Counted from the first letter of the stretch, positions 36,818-46,528 are shown. The stretch: DNA of 64,000 bases from Deinococcus detaillensis (GCF_007280555.1 NZ_VKDB01000003.1:124001-188000); one strand, 5' to 3'. Program-made: numbers and translations. The notes: generated by a model from the letters alone, not told the origin.

Positions 36818-38728
36818 TTACTCGGCGGGCTTGAAGTCCGCGTCGATCACGTCGTCGTCTTTGTTCATATTGACGCCGCCCTGCGCTCCTGCTCCACCCT
36901 GCGGCCCGTCTTGGCCGTCATTCTTGGGCTGATTCTGGTTGGCGGTCATGAAGGTGCGCAGTTCTTCTTCCAGCACCTTCTGGGCGTCGGCGATCTTGCT
37001 GTCGTCATCGAGGCGCACGGCTTCCTCGGCAGCGTCGGCAGCGGCCTTGAGCTTGTCCTTGGCTCCCTGATCGGCGCTCTCGTTTTCTTCGATCTGCTGG
37101 AGGGCCTGCACCCGCAGCGAATCGAGGCTGTTGCGCTTCTCGACTTTCTCGCGGCGCTGCTTGTCGGTGCTGGCGTTTTGCTCGGCCTCGCGCACCATGC
37201 GGTCCACGTCACCCTTATCGAGCGTGGTGGTGTTCTCGATGCGGATGCTCGATTCCTTGCCGCTGGTCTTTTCCTTGGCGGTCACGTTCAAAATGCCGTT
37301 GGCGTCGATGTCAAAGGTGACTTCTACCTGCGGCTGTCCGGCCCGCATCGGCGGAATGCCTTCGAGTTTGAAGCGGCCCAGAGATTTGTTGTCGTTAGCC
37401 ATCGGGCGCTCGCCCTGAAGCACGTTGATTTCTACGCCGGGCTGGTTGTTGTCGGCGGTGGTGTAGATCTCGGTACGCTTAGCCGGAACCGGGGTGTTGC
37501 GGGTGATCATCGGCGCGATCATGCCGCCCTTGACTTCCACGCCCATCGTCAGCGGGGTCACGTCGACCAGCACGATGTCGCCCAAGCTGGAATCGCCCAA
37601 AATAATACCGGCCTGCACGGCAGCGCCGAGCGCGACGGCTTCATCGGGGTTGACCGATTCGTTGGGTTCTTTGCCAGTCAGTTCTTTGACGATGCGCTTC
37701 ACGGCGGGAATGCGGGTCGAGCCACCGACCAAAATGATCTCGTCGATCTTGGAAGCGTCGAGCTTGGCGTCGCTCATCGCTTGTTCGACGGGCTTGCGGA
37801 CGCGCTTGAGCAGATCGCCGGTCAGTTCTTCGAACTTGGCGCGGCTGAGGGTGCGCTCGAGGTGCAGCGGGGTGCGGGTCTCGGGATCAAAGGTGATGAA
37901 CGGCAAGCTGATGCTGGTTTCCGAAGCGTTGCTGAGTTCGATCTTGGCTTTTTCGGCGGTTTCGATGAGGCGCTGGAGGGCCTGTGGGTCTTTGCGGAGG
38001 TCGAAGTTGTGCTCTTTTTTGAATTCGTCGGCCAGCCAATTCACAATGCGCTGATCGAAATCCGCGCCGCCGAGGTGGGTGTCGCCGGAAGTCGATTTGA
38101 CTTCAAAGACGCCGTCGCCGAGTTCGAGGATCGTTACGTCGAAGGTGCCGCCGCCGAGGTCGAAGACCAAGACCGTTTCGTTGCCCTTACGCTCCAAGCC
38201 GTAAGCCAGTGCGGCGGCAGTCGGCTCGTTGATGACGCGCAGCACGTTGAGGCCCGCGATTTCACCGGCCTGACGGGTGGCTTCGCGCTGCGAGTTGTCG
38301 AAGTAAGCGGGCACGGTGATGACCACGTCTTTGATCTTCTCGCCGAGCTTGGCCGAGGCGTCGTTGACCAGTTTGCGCAGCACTTCGGCGCTGACCTGCT
38401 CGGGCGCGAGGTCTTGGGTGCCGACTTCGACGCGCACGCTGCCGCCGGGGCCTTCTTTGACGGTAAAGGGGCTGCGCTCGGCTTCCGCGCCGATCTCGTC
38501 CCAGCGGCGTCCGATGAAGCGCTTGACTTCAAAGATGGTGGCTTTGGGATTGAGCGCGGCTTGGCGGCGGGCAATCTGGCCGACCAAACGCTCGTCGCCT
38601 TTGTACGCAACCACGGAGGGTGTGGTGCGTCCGCCCTCGGCGTTGACGATCACTTCGGGGCGTCCGCCTTCCATCACGGCGATGACGCTGTTGGTGGTTC
38701 CTAAATCGATTCCGACTGCTTTTGGCAT
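36818..38728 (-). CDS. dnaK: Chaperone DnaK (Hsp70)
   Basis: 636 residues, starting MPKAVGIDLGTTNSVIAVME. ATPase domain motifs FDLGGGTFDVTILELGDGVF and ILVGGSTRIPAVKRIVKELT are intact. The linker VLVDVTPLTMGVE and the beta-sandwich/lid domains follow; the C-terminus ends in a Gly/Gln/Asp-rich tail. The ATG at 38728 has AGAGGT upstream; an in-frame ATG at 38761 would add a non-conserved 11 residues. First gene of the heat-shock cluster, under a sigma-70 promoter with a HAIR-like operator. Confidence 0.97.
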   Translation of the reverse strand: MPKAVGIDLGTTNSVIAVMEGGRPEVIVNAEGGRTTPSVVAYKGDERLVGQIARRQAALNPKATIFEVKRFIGRRWDEIGAEAERSPFTVKEGPGGSVRVEVGTQDLAPEQVSAEVLRKLVNDASAKLGEKIKDVVITVPAYFDNSQREATRQAGEIAGLNVLRVINEPTAAALAYGLERKGNETVLVFDLGGGTFDVTILELGDGVFEVKSTSGDTHLGGADFDQRIVNWLADEFKKEHNFDLRKDPQALQRLIETAEKAKIELSNASETSISLPFITFDPETRTPLHLERTLSRAKFEELTGDLLKRVRKPVEQAMSDAKLDASKIDEIILVGGSTRIPAVKRIVKELTGKEPNESVNPDEAVALGAAVQAGIILGDSSLGDIVLVDVTPLTMGVEVKGGMIAPMITRNTPVPAKRTEIYTTADNNQPGVEINVLQGERPMANDNKSLGRFKLEGIPPMRAGQPQVEVTFDIDANGILNVTAKEKTSGKESSIRIENTTTLDKGDVDRMVREAEQNASTDKQRREKVEKRNSLDSLRVQALQQIEENESADQGAKDKLKAAADAAEEAVRLDDDSKIADAQKVLEEELRTFMTANQNQPKNDGQDGPQGGAGAQGGVNMNKDDDVIDADFKPAE

Positions 38729-38790
38729 GAATGACCTCTTTGTGGGGGAATTTCTGTTCATTGGTGTGCGAACAGTTCTAAACGCTTCCT

Positions 38791-38819
38791 ATCATAAGCC
38801 CACAGTTGAAAGCAGTCAA
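38791..38819 (-). promoter_or_regulatory. Sigma-70 promoter of dnaK-grpE-dnaJ
   Basis: On the minus strand TTGACT (38814-38819) and TATGAT (38791-38796) are separated by exactly 17 bases. The leader to the dnaK start is about 55 bases. Confidence 0.8.
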
Positions 38820-38823
38820 GAGA

Positions 38824-38844
38824 CTTGAGCGCACCGCACTCACA
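38824..38844. promoter_or_regulatory. HAIR-like operator (HspR binding site)
   Basis: CTTGAGC-N7-ACTCACA lies just upstream of the dnaK -35. Against the HAIR consensus CTTGAGT-N7-ACTCAAG the half-sites match 6 of 7 and 5 of 7 with the exact 7-base spacer. An extra CTCAAG half-site lies at 38857-38862. HspR is an established heat-shock repressor in D. radiodurans. Confidence 0.65.
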
Positions 38845-38961
38845 TTTTTGCTGAGCCTCAAGGAAGGCTAAAGGAAGCCCATTGTGGCCGCCGGCCAGTG
38901 GGGGTAGGAACGCAGGCGTAAAGTGGCCGTTTTCTCTTACAGTCCTGCAAATTGAGCGGCG

Positions 38962-38967
38962 TAGACT
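38962..38967 (+). promoter_or_regulatory. -10 hexamer of ftsH, near-leaderless
   Basis: TAGACT ends 8 bases before the ATG at 38976; no ribosome site. It favours this start over the TTG at 38952. Confidence 0.45.
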
Positions 38968-38975
38968 TTGGGCAT

Positions 38976-40838
38976 ATGAAACGTGTGGTGTGGCCCCTCT
39001 GGCTGCTTGGCGCAGCGCTCCTCTTGTTGGCAATCATCAGCCTGACCATGCCGCGCGATCTCCAGTCGCCTTTGAGTCTCGATCAATTTCAAGAAGCCCT
39101 GAGTCAAGGCAAAGTGCAGTCGCTGAATATTCAGTATCAGGGCAACACCGCCGCGCTGGAGGGCGTCCTCAAAGACGGCCGGAAGTTTGAAAGCCGCTCG
39201 CTCAGCGACGATCCGCTGCTGAGTTTGGATACGCTGCAAAAGGGCGGCGTCAACGTCACCATCGCCCCAGTCGGTGGCTTCAACTGGATCGGCACGCTCA
39301 GCACCCTGCTGACCGTCGCTTTGATCGGCGTGCTGCTGTTTACCCTCCTCAGGAGCCGCAATCAGCAGGGCAGCGACCCGGCCAACCAGTTCGGCAAGTC
39401 CAAAGCCCACGTGATTCAAGAAGGCCAGATCAAAGTCGGTTTCGGCGACGTGGCGGGCTGCGACGAAGCCAAAGCCGACCTCACCGAAGTGGTGGATTTC
39501 CTCAAGCACCCCGAGAAGTACCATGCTCTGGGCGCACGCATTCCACACGGCATTTTGCTGGTCGGTCCTCCCGGCAGCGGCAAGACACTTTTAGCAAGGG
39601 CGGTGGCTGGAGAAGCCAAAGTTCCTTACTTCTCGATTAGCGGTTCAGATTTTGTGGAAATGTTTGTCGGTGTTGGCGCGGCTCGCGTGCGCGACCTCTT
39701 CGAGCAGGCCCGCAAAGCCGCGCCATGTATCGTCTTCATTGACGAGATCGACGCGGTGGGCCGCAAGCGCGGCTCCGGAATGCAGGGTGGCAACGATGAG
39801 CGCGAACAGACCCTCAACCAACTGCTGGTCGAGATGGACGGCTTCGGCAGCACCCACGAGATCATCATTCTGGCGGCGACCAACCGGCCCGACGTGCTGG
39901 ACGCTGCCCTGCTCAGGCCCGGACGTTTTGACCGACAAGTCGTGGTGGACGCGCCCGACGTGAGAGGCCGCGAAACCATCCTCAAGATTCACGCCCGCAA
40001 AAAGCCGCTGGAACCCAACGTGGATCTCGGCGCGGTGGCCCGCCGCACCCCCGGCATGGTCGGAGCCGACCTCGAGAACCTGCTCAACGAAGCGGCGCTG
40101 GGCGCGGCCAGAGGACAGCGCGGCCGCATCACCAACAAAGACATTGACGAAGCGCGTGACCGGGTGCTGATGGGGCCGGAGCGGCGCAGCATGGTCATTG
40201 GCGAAAAAGACCGCCGCGTCACGGCCTACCACGAAGTCGGGCACGCGCTGGCTTCGCAACTGCTGCCGCACGCCGACCGCGTTCACAAACTGACCGTCGT
40301 GCCGCGTGGACGGGCGCTGGGCGCGGCCATGTACACTCCCGAAGACCGGATGCACCACACCGAGGCCTCACTCCTCGACCGGATCGCGGTGGCGCTGGCC
40401 GGACACGCCGCCGAGGACGTGGCGCTGGGAGCCGTGACCACTGGAGCGCAGAGCGATTTTCAGCAGGCCACCAACATCGCCCGCAAGATGATTACCGAGT
40501 GGGGCATGAGCAAGCTGGGCAATATCGCGCTCCAGCAAGACGGCGGCTACTTGGGGCTGCCCAGCGAACGCGGCCTTTACAGCGAAGAAACCGCCGAGCG
40601 CATCGATGAGGAACTGCGCCGCATCACCGGCGAGCAATTTACCCGTGTTCACGCCCTGCTCAGTGAGCATGTTCACCAGATGCACCGCTTAGTCGACGCC
40701 CTGATCGTGCATGAAACGCTCAGCGGCGAGCAGTTCGACACGGTGCTGGCCGGCGGCACCCTCGAAGACCCCGAGGTGGGCGCGGTTACGGCAACCGAAT
40801 TGCCAGCGGTGGGCACGCTGAAGCCGGGCGGCGTTTAA
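38976..40838 (+). CDS. ftsH: ATP-dependent zinc metalloprotease FtsH
   Basis: 620 residues. TM1 at about 5-24, a periplasmic domain, TM2 at about 106-124. AAA domain with Walker A GPPGSGKT (197-204), Walker [10 protein letters not shown] (251-259) and second region of homology [20 protein letters not shown] (301-320). The zinc-binding HEVGH is at 419-423. Membrane-bound hexamer degrading misassembled membrane and regulatory proteins. It is divergent from dnaK, sharing a 247-base control region. Terminated at 40881. Confidence 0.96.
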   Translation: MKRVVWPLWLLGAALLLLAIISLTMPRDLQSPLSLDQFQEALSQGKVQSLNIQYQGNTAALEGVLKDGRKFESRSLSDDPLLSLDTLQKGGVNVTIAPVGGFNWIGTLSTLLTVALIGVLLFTLLRSRNQQGSDPANQFGKSKAHVIQEGQIKVGFGDVAGCDEAKADLTEVVDFLKHPEKYHALGARIPHGILLVGPPGSGKTLLARAVAGEAKVPYFSISGSDFVEMFVGVGAARVRDLFEQARKAAPCIVFIDEIDAVGRKRGSGMQGGNDEREQTLNQLLVEMDGFGSTHEIIILAATNRPDVLDAALLRPGRFDRQVVVDAPDVRGRETILKIHARKKPLEPNVDLGAVARRTPGMVGADLENLLNEAALGAARGQRGRITNKDIDEARDRVLMGPERRSMVIGEKDRRVTAYHEVGHALASQLLPHADRVHKLTVVPRGRALGAAMYTPEDRMHHTEASLLDRIAVALAGHAAEDVALGAVTTGAQSDFQQATNIARKMITEWGMSKLGNIALQQDGGYLGLPSERGLYSEETAERIDEELRRITGEQFTRVHALLSEHVHQMHRLVDALIVHETLSGEQFDTVLAGGTLEDPEVGAVTATELPAVGTLKPGGV

Positions 40839-40880
40839 CAGCAGTAGATCCAGAGATGAGGCACCAAACCTTAAGAATTT

Positions 40881-40913
40881 AGCCCCGCGCTTTGTCTGGC
40901 GGGGCTTTTTTTT
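40881..40913 (+). terminator. Rho-independent terminator of ftsH
   Basis: AGCCCCGC and GCGGGGCT form a perfect 8-bp stem with a 10-base loop and a run of eight T. Confidence 0.9.
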
Positions 40914-40929
40914 GCGCCTCTTTTTTGGG

Positions 40930-40935
40930 TACTCT
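40930..40935 (+). promoter_or_regulatory. -10 hexamer, near-leaderless
   Basis: TACTCT ends 8 bases before the ATG at 40944 (5 before an in-frame TTG at 40941). Confidence 0.4.
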
Positions 40936-40943
40936 GCGGCTTG

Positions 40944-41558
40944 ATGTTCACCTTTGCCGAAGCCGCCACCCTGAGCGCCGCGCGAGTCGGCCAAGAAACC
41001 CATTTACTGGCCCGCTTCGCCGCCCGCCTGCCCGCCGCTTTTGTGCTGGAGGCCGAGTTCGAGGAGGCCTTTTACCGCCGCGCCAACTTACCCGAACAGC
41101 TCGGTAAGCTGTTTGCGCCGATCAACCCGAGGCGCATTGATGAAGACCTGCTGGAGAACTTGTGTGCGCGGGCCACGCCACTGGTTCGCACCTCGGCGCT
41201 GATGGACGACAGCGTGCAGTTGCTGCTGCGGGCCGTCAAGAACGCGGGCCTTGCCAGTGGCGAGTTTCATCTGCGCCGCCCCACTGAGCGCCGCAGCGAA
41301 AGCGGCGAAGCGCGGCCCCCCAGCAATGAAGTTTTGTTTGCCCTCAAGCGCCTGTGGGCCACCGATTGGACGTTTGAGGCGGTGCTGGCCCGGCTGGACA
41401 GGGTAGATAGTGTGGACGGCGCAGGCAGCATCGCCTTAGAAGCGCGTCCGGTGCTGATCTTCGCTGGCCCTGCCGGACGCCCCGACCCCGCGCTGGCCGA
41501 GGAACTCGGCATGTTTGAAGCGTGGCGCAGCGCGGCGGGCTTGGTCGGACTGGCTTGA
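40944..41558 (+). CDS. Unknown protein resembling a reduced PEP synthase N-terminal domain
   Basis: 204 residues, soluble. Two blocks recall the ATP-grasp N-terminal domain of PEP synthase/pyruvate phosphate dikinase: LLARFAARLPAAFVLEAEFE with FEEAFYRRANL (cf. the region around the gfvit..ayr motif) and LVRTSALMDD (cf. VRSSAxxED). A later FALKRLWATDWTFEAVLARL resembles the ..vwaSl...a...R segment. The glycine-rich nucleotide loop and the rest of the enzyme are missing, so it cannot be an active dikinase; a degenerate or repurposed domain is possible. Its stop overlaps a TTG start of the next gene. Confidence 0.6.
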   Translation: MFTFAEAATLSAARVGQETHLLARFAARLPAAFVLEAEFEEAFYRRANLPEQLGKLFAPINPRRIDEDLLENLCARATPLVRTSALMDDSVQLLLRAVKNAGLASGEFHLRRPTERRSESGEARPPSNEVLFALKRLWATDWTFEAVLARLDRVDSVDGAGSIALEARPVLIFAGPAGRPDPALAEELGMFEAWRSAAGLVGLA

Positions 41559-42718
41559 GGGCGGCTCAGCGCCTGCACGCTTTGCCGTTCGGCGTTATCG
41601 GAGCGCTGCTGTTTCTGAATGTTTATGCGCCGCAGAGCTTGCTGCCGGTGCTGGCACGTGAATTCGGGGTCAGCTCGGCGCAGGTCGGTACCGTCATCGG
41701 CAGCACGACGCTGGCAATGGCGCTGTTCGCACCGTTCGCGGGTCTGATCGCTGACGCGCTGGGACGGCGGCGGGTGACGCTGGGAGCCTTCGCGCTGCTG
41801 CTGCTGCCGAGTCTGCTGGCGACTCAGGCCCACACACTTGCGTCGCTCAATCTGGCCCGCTTCGCGCAGGGGTTGCTGATTCCACTGGTGATGGTGGCCG
41901 TCAGCGCTTACCTGGCCGAGGAAGCTCCGCCTGCCCGCTTTGCTCGGCTCCTGACCGCGTACGTGACCGGCACCATCGTGGGCGGCTTCGCGGGGCGGCT
42001 GCTCAGCGGCGTGGCCGAACACGCGGGCAACTGGCACTTGGCGTTCTGGCTGCTGCTGCTGACCAATCTGCTGGGCGTGGGCGTGGCGCTCTTGGGAATG
42101 CCCAAAGAGAAGCACTTCACCCCGCAGCGCCGCCCACGAGAAGCTGGGCGCATTCTGGTCAACCACCTGCGAAATCCGGCGCTCCTGCTGACCTGCGCGG
42201 TGGGATTCCTGATTTTGTTCGTTCTGGTGTCGGTGTTCAACACCGTGACTTTGCGGTTGGCCGCGCCGCCGTATGTGCTAGGCAGCGGCCCGATTGGGCT
42301 GATTTTCGCGGTGTACCTGCTGGGCGCAGTGGTGACGCCCGTGACCGCTCCGGCGCTCTCTCGGCGGGGGCCGCTGTGGGCGCTGCGGGCCGCCGTGCTG
42401 ACCAGCTTGGCGGGCTTGTGCCTGACCCTGCTCACGCCGCTGCCGCTGCTGATCGCCGGCTTGGCGGTGGCGGCCTGCGGAGTCTTTCTGGCGCAGGCGG
42501 CGGCGCTCAGCGCGGTGCAGAGCAGCATTCGGGGCGGGCGCAGTCTGGCCAACGGCCTCTACAACTTCACTTACTACGGCGGCGCGTCTGTGGCCAGCGT
42601 GTTGGCGGGCGCGGCCTATGACTGGCGCGGCTGGAATGCGGTGGCGGCTCTGTGCATGGTCGCCATGCTGGGAGCCGGATGGGTGGGGCAGTGGGGCTGG
42701 CGCAACAGTGCGGCGTGA
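41555..42718 (+). CDS. MFS transporter
   Basis: About 387 residues with twelve hydrophobic helices. The motif DALGRRRVTLGAFALLLLPS after TM2 is the MFS loop 2-3 signature (GxLaDrxGrrxxl), and LSAVQSSIRGGRSLANGLYN lies before TM11. The overall pattern is that of the YnfM/AraJ-like drug or sugar exporters. The start is uncertain: TTG at 41555 overlaps the upstream stop (TTGA), and GTG at 41522 is an alternative; neither has a ribosome site. Confidence 0.8.
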   Translation: MRAAQRLHALPFGVIGALLFLNVYAPQSLLPVLAREFGVSSAQVGTVIGSTTLAMALFAPFAGLIADALGRRRVTLGAFALLLLPSLLATQAHTLASLNLARFAQGLLIPLVMVAVSAYLAEEAPPARFARLLTAYVTGTIVGGFAGRLLSGVAEHAGNWHLAFWLLLLTNLLGVGVALLGMPKEKHFTPQRRPREAGRILVNHLRNPALLLTCAVGFLILFVLVSVFNTVTLRLAAPPYVLGSGPIGLIFAVYLLGAVVTPVTAPALSRRGPLWALRAAVLTSLAGLCLTLLTPLPLLIAGLAVAACGVFLAQAAALSAVQSSIRGGRSLANGLYNFTYYGGASVASVLAGAAYDWRGWNAVAALCMVAMLGAGWVGQWGWRNSAA

Positions 42719-42780
42719 AAGCTAACAGTGTTGCCAAACGAAAAGTGCCCCCGCAGGAGCGCCTTTTGTTCGATTGATGC

Positions 42781-44184
42781 TCAGCGGTTGACGATGTGAA
42801 TGGCCTGCTTATGCACCGCTTCCGCCGCTTCCAGCACACTTTCACCCAAGGTCGGGTGGGCGTGAATGGTCAGGGCGATATCGCTGGCGGTGGCGGCCAT
42901 TTCGAGGCCGAGGCTGGCTTCACCCAGCATGTCCGAAGCGTGCGGCCCCACGATATGCACGCCCAGCACCAAGTCGGTGCCTTCTTCGGTGATCATCTTG
43001 ACGAAGCCGTCGGTGCTTTGCAGCGTCATGGCGCGGCCCGAGGCGGCAAACGGAAACTGGCCGGTCTTGATTTTGTAGCCCTTGGCGAGGGCTTCTTCTT
43101 CGGTCAGACCCACCCAGGCGAGTTCCGGTGAGGTGTAGACCACGCCCGGAATCGCCACCGGGTCCATCTCGGCAGGCTCGCCCGCGATGACCTCGGCGGC
43201 CACCAGCCCTTCCTTCATGGCTTTGTGGGCCAGCATGGGGTTTCCGGCCACGTCGCCGATGGCGTAGATATGCGGCACGTTGGTCTGCATCTTGCTGTTG
43301 ACGGTAATAAACCCGCGCTCAACGGCGATGCCCAACCCTTCCAAGTTCAGCCCCGCGCTGCGTGGACGGCGGCCCACCGACACCAATACCCGGTCATAAA
43401 TCTCGCTGCGCTTCTCGCCGGTCTTGACATCTTCGAGTTCCACTTTCAGCGTGCCGTCGGGCTGCTTCTCAGCTTTGTTGGCTTTGGTCTGGGTCTGCAC
43501 TTCGATGCCCTGCTTTTCCATGGCCTTGCGAAACGCCGCCACCGCGCCCCGGTCGGCCCCCGGAATCACGTCCGGCAAAAACTCGATGATTTTGACTTTG
43601 CTGCCCATGTTGTTGTAGATGTGGGAGAACTCAAAGCCGATGACGCCGCCGCCGACGCACAGCATCCGCGCCGGAACCGGGTCAGGAATGACGAGCGCCC
43701 CGGTGGAGTCCACGATACTGACCTGATCGACGTCCAGCCCCGGCAACTTGGCCGGTTCCGAGCCGGTGGCGACGATGAAGTTGCTGGCGGTGTAGGTTTT
43801 GTCGCCCACCTTGATGCTGTGGGCGTCCACGAACACCGCTTCGCCGACAAGGTGCGTGACTTTGTTGGCCTTGAACAGCCCGCCCACCCCGCTGGTCAGC
43901 TTGGTGACGATGCCGTCTTTCCATTTATTGAGCTTGCCGATGTCCAACTGGGTGCTGGAAAAGGTCAGCCCGAACTCGGCGGCGTGCTTGCTGGCGGCTA
44001 GCCCGTCGCCCGCGTGCAGCAGCGCTTTGGTGGGAATGCAGCCGACGTTGAGGCACACCCCGCCCAAGTATTCTTTTTCGACGCAGGCCACTTTGAGGCC
44101 GAGCTGCGCTCCCCGAATTGCCGCGTGATACCCGCCGGGGCCAGCGCCGATGATGAGGACATCAAAATCCATTGCTTTGGTCAT
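42781..44184 (-). CDS. lpd: Dihydrolipoyl dehydrogenase (E3)
   Basis: 467-residue FAD/NAD flavoprotein regenerating lipoamide in 2-oxoacid dehydrogenase complexes or the glycine cleavage system. FAD-binding [20 protein letters not shown] (9-28), redox disulfide GGVCLNVGC with C44 and C49, NAD-binding [13 protein letters not shown] motif IYAIGDVAG and the active-site HPTLGES near the C-terminus are all present. No E1 or E2 genes are adjacent. Confidence 0.95.
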   Translation of the reverse strand: MTKAMDFDVLIIGAGPGGYHAAIRGAQLGLKVACVEKEYLGGVCLNVGCIPTKALLHAGDGLAASKHAAEFGLTFSSTQLDIGKLNKWKDGIVTKLTSGVGGLFKANKVTHLVGEAVFVDAHSIKVGDKTYTASNFIVATGSEPAKLPGLDVDQVSIVDSTGALVIPDPVPARMLCVGGGVIGFEFSHIYNNMGSKVKIIEFLPDVIPGADRGAVAAFRKAMEKQGIEVQTQTKANKAEKQPDGTLKVELEDVKTGEKRSEIYDRVLVSVGRRPRSAGLNLEGLGIAVERGFITVNSKMQTNVPHIYAIGDVAGNPMLAHKAMKEGLVAAEVIAGEPAEMDPVAIPGVVYTSPELAWVGLTEEEALAKGYKIKTGQFPFAASGRAMTLQSTDGFVKMITEEGTDLVLGVHIVGPHASDMLGEASLGLEMAATASDIALTIHAHPTLGESVLEAAEAVHKQAIHIVNR

Positions 44185-44189
44185 GGCTC

Positions 44190-44195
44190 AGTTTA
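44190..44195 (-). promoter_or_regulatory. -10 hexamer of lpd, leaderless
   Basis: On the minus strand TAAACT lies 5 bases before the ATG at 44184. Confidence 0.4.
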
Positions 44196-44365
44196 ACGCG
44201 GCGGGGCGCTTCAGAGAGTGACGCATTTGAGAAGTCAGTACGCAGAGATTGACAAGTTGGGGGTGTGAATAGCCGATCTGTGCGGTAAAGCCGAACAAGC
44301 GGCTGTGAGTCGCCTGAGCGTATTGAAAAAGCTCCGCATAAGCCTCTGGATTGGGCCAGACTTGC

Positions 44366-44371
44366 TACAGT
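44366..44371 (+). promoter_or_regulatory. -10 hexamer of a leaderless promoter
   Basis: TACAGT ends 5 bases before the ATG at 44377 and decides that start over an upstream frame beginning at 44305. Confidence 0.4.
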
Positions 44372-44376
44372 CAAGC

Positions 44377-45591
44377 ATGACCCAACCCGTCCCCGCACGC
44401 GATCCGGGCTCAGCCCCGCCTGTTTCAAAGCTGAACCTGGCGGCGCTGTTTCTCTCTCAGTCGCTGGCGACGGGAGCCACCACCGCCAGCACTGTGCTGG
44501 CCTCGCTGGTCATCAGCACGCTGGGCCGCGAGGCCTGGGCGGGCGTGCCCAGCACCTTGGTCACGCTCGGCTCGGCAGCCTCGGCGGGCATCTTCGGCTG
44601 GTTGATGCTGCGCGACCGGCGCAGGGGCCTGGTCACGGCGTACTTGCTGGGTGTCTTCGGCGCGTTAGTGGGCTTCTGGGGCGCGTGGCAGCAGCACATC
44701 TGGGTGTTCTTGCTGGGCGCGGCGGTGGTCGGCATGTCGCAGGGCGGCTTCCAGCAGGCCCGCTACGCCGCCGCCGAGAGTGTCGGTCCTTCAAAGCGCG
44801 GCCTAGTGATCGGCGCGATGATGTTCGCCTCGGTGCTGGGGTCGGCCTTTTCCACGTTGCTCAGCACGCCGCTGGCTGAGTTCGCCTCGGGTCTCAAAAC
44901 CTCGGCGGAGGTGGTTGGCTGGCTGCTGGCGGCGCTGTTCTTGCTGCTGGGCGCGGTACTGACCTCACTCTGGCGGCCCCCCGCTCAGGTGGCGGTGCAG
45001 GAAGCCAGTCCGCAGGCCGCCAGCAAAGCCGCCCATGTCCCGATCAGTCACCCGCAAGTTTGGCCCGCCGCGCTGGCAGTGGCAGTGTCGCAGGGCCTGA
45101 TGGTTACCTTGATGAGCCTGACGCCCCTACGGGCGCACAACATGGGCATGGAGCATCCAGCCATCGCCGGACTCGTCACCATTCACATTGCCGGAATGTA
45201 CGGCCTCGGCTGGTTGACTGGCCCGCTGATTGACCGCTTCGGGGTGCGCTTCGGCTACCTCGCTGGCGCGGCCCTCTTGCTGCTGGCCGCGCTGAGCGCT
45301 CCGGCGGGTCGACTGTGGCTGGCTCCCAGCATGTTCCTCTTGGGGCTGGGCTGGAATCTGGGCTTTTTGGCGGGCAGCAAAGCGCTGACCAATTTCCGGG
45401 GAGCGCAGGGCAAAGTGGACGCGCTGGCTTATCTGACCGCCGGAGTCGGCACCCTCAGCGGCGGGCTGATTCTCAACCGCTTCGGCTTCGAGCCGCTGGC
45501 CTGGGGGTGCGCCGCGCTCAGTTCGCTGCTGCTGATCAGCGCTTGGTACGGGGGCCTGAGCCGTCCGGCAGCGGCAGTGGCCGCAGATTGA
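44377..45591 (+). CDS. MFS transporter
   Basis: 404 residues, twelve helices. After a 20-residue polar head it reads LNLAALFLSQSLATGATTAS. The loop 2-3 region is LMLRDRRRGLVTAYLLGVFG and MSQGGFQQARYAAAESVGPS-KRGLVIGAMMF marks the TM4-TM5 area. [20 protein letters not shown] is a TM8-TM9 element. It resembles deinococcal MFS proteins of unknown substrate. The EamA gene follows closely on the same strand but has its own -10. Confidence 0.82.
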   Translation: MTQPVPARDPGSAPPVSKLNLAALFLSQSLATGATTASTVLASLVISTLGREAWAGVPSTLVTLGSAASAGIFGWLMLRDRRRGLVTAYLLGVFGALVGFWGAWQQHIWVFLLGAAVVGMSQGGFQQARYAAAESVGPSKRGLVIGAMMFASVLGSAFSTLLSTPLAEFASGLKTSAEVVGWLLAALFLLLGAVLTSLWRPPAQVAVQEASPQAASKAAHVPISHPQVWPAALAVAVSQGLMVTLMSLTPLRAHNMGMEHPAIAGLVTIHIAGMYGLGWLTGPLIDRFGVRFGYLAGAALLLLAALSAPAGRLWLAPSMFLLGLGWNLGFLAGSKALTNFRGAQGKVDALAYLTAGVGTLSGGLILNRFGFEPLAWGCAALSSLLLISAWYGGLSRPAAAVAAD

Positions 45592-45606
45592 GTGCGGCTT
45601 ATCCCG

Positions 45607-45612
45607 TAGCAT
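45607..45612 (+). promoter_or_regulatory. -10 hexamer of a leaderless promoter
   Basis: TAGCAT ends 7 bases before the ATG at 45620. It overlaps the upstream in-frame ATG at 45611, which therefore would not be transcribed. Confidence 0.5.
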
Positions 45613-45619
45613 GGCAGAC

Positions 45620-46528
45620 ATGACCGCCGCACCCGTTTCCACTCCCACCACGCCTACGCCGACACTGTTGTGGATCTCGCTGCTGACCGTGTATCTGGTG
45701 TGGGGCAGCACCTACTTCTTCATTAAAGTGGCGATTGGCTCGCTGCCGCCGCTGGGGATGCTGGGCCTGCGCTTCTTGGTGGCGGGCGCAGTGCTCTATC
45801 CGGTTTTGCGTTCGCGCGGTCTGCCCGCTCCCACCCGGCAAGGTTGGCTGTGGAGCGCTGTCATCGGCACACTGCTGCTTTTTGGCGGCACGGGCTTGGT
45901 GACGCTGGCGGAGAGAAGCGCCAGCAGCTCGGTGGCGGCCATGATGATTGCCGTCAGTCCGCTGTTCGCCGCTCTTTTCGGGCGCATCTGGGGAGAGAAG
46001 ACCGGCGGGCGCGAGTGGGCCGGTATCGGAGTGGGACTTCTGGGCATCGGACTGCTCAACCTCTCGGAACTCCACGCCACGCCGCTGGCCGCCTTCTTGC
46101 TGCTGCTCGCTCCGATCTGCTGGACTTTTGGCAGCCAGTGGTCGCGTCACTTGCCGCTGCCCAGCGGCCTGATGAACAGCGCCGCCCAAATGCTGATCGG
46201 TGGGCTGGTGCTCTTGCTGCTCAGCGGCGTGTCGGGCGAACGCTGGCATACCCCGACGGCGGCGAGCGCTTGGGCTTTGGTGTACTTGATCGTTTTTGGC
46301 AGCTTGCTGGCCTACAGCGCTTACACCTATCTGGTGATCCACACCCGCCCGGCGCTGGCAACCAGCTACGCTTATGTCAACCCGCTGGTGGCGGTGCTGA
46401 TCGGGGTCGGATTTGGCGGCGAGAGCCTGCGCCCGCTGGGGTGGGTGGCGCTGGCCGTCATCGTGGGCGGTGTGGGCCTGATGGCCTGGCCGCGCAAAGG
46501 AGTCAAGGTGGCCGAAGCGCCCGCGTGA
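45620..46528 (+). CDS. EamA/DMT-superfamily transporter
   Basis: 302 residues, ten membrane helices in two EamA repeats. Repeat 1 starts LLTVYLVWGSTYFFIKVAIG, and repeat 2 is around AAFLLLLAPICWTFGSQWSR; the SYAYVNPLVAVLIGVGFGGE motif at the end of repeat 2 is diagnostic. It resembles YedA/RhaT-like exporters of amino acids or metabolites. Substrate unknown. Confidence 0.88.
   Translation: MTAAPVSTPTTPTPTLLWISLLTVYLVWGSTYFFIKVAIGSLPPLGMLGLRFLVAGAVLYPVLRSRGLPAPTRQGWLWSAVIGTLLLFGGTGLVTLAERSASSSVAAMMIAVSPLFAALFGRIWGEKTGGREWAGIGVGLLGIGLLNLSELHATPLAAFLLLLAPICWTFGSQWSRHLPLPSGLMNSAAQMLIGGLVLLLLSGVSGERWHTPTAASAWALVYLIVFGSLLAYSAYTYLVIHTRPALATSYAYVNPLVAVLIGVGFGGESLRPLGWVALAVIVGGVGLMAWPRKGVKVAEAPA

Noticed and set aside
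36911..38704. Nearly full-length open frame antisense to dnaK
   Set aside because: The dnaK reading is certain. The antisense frame is a known effect of GC-rich codon bias and shows no protein motif.
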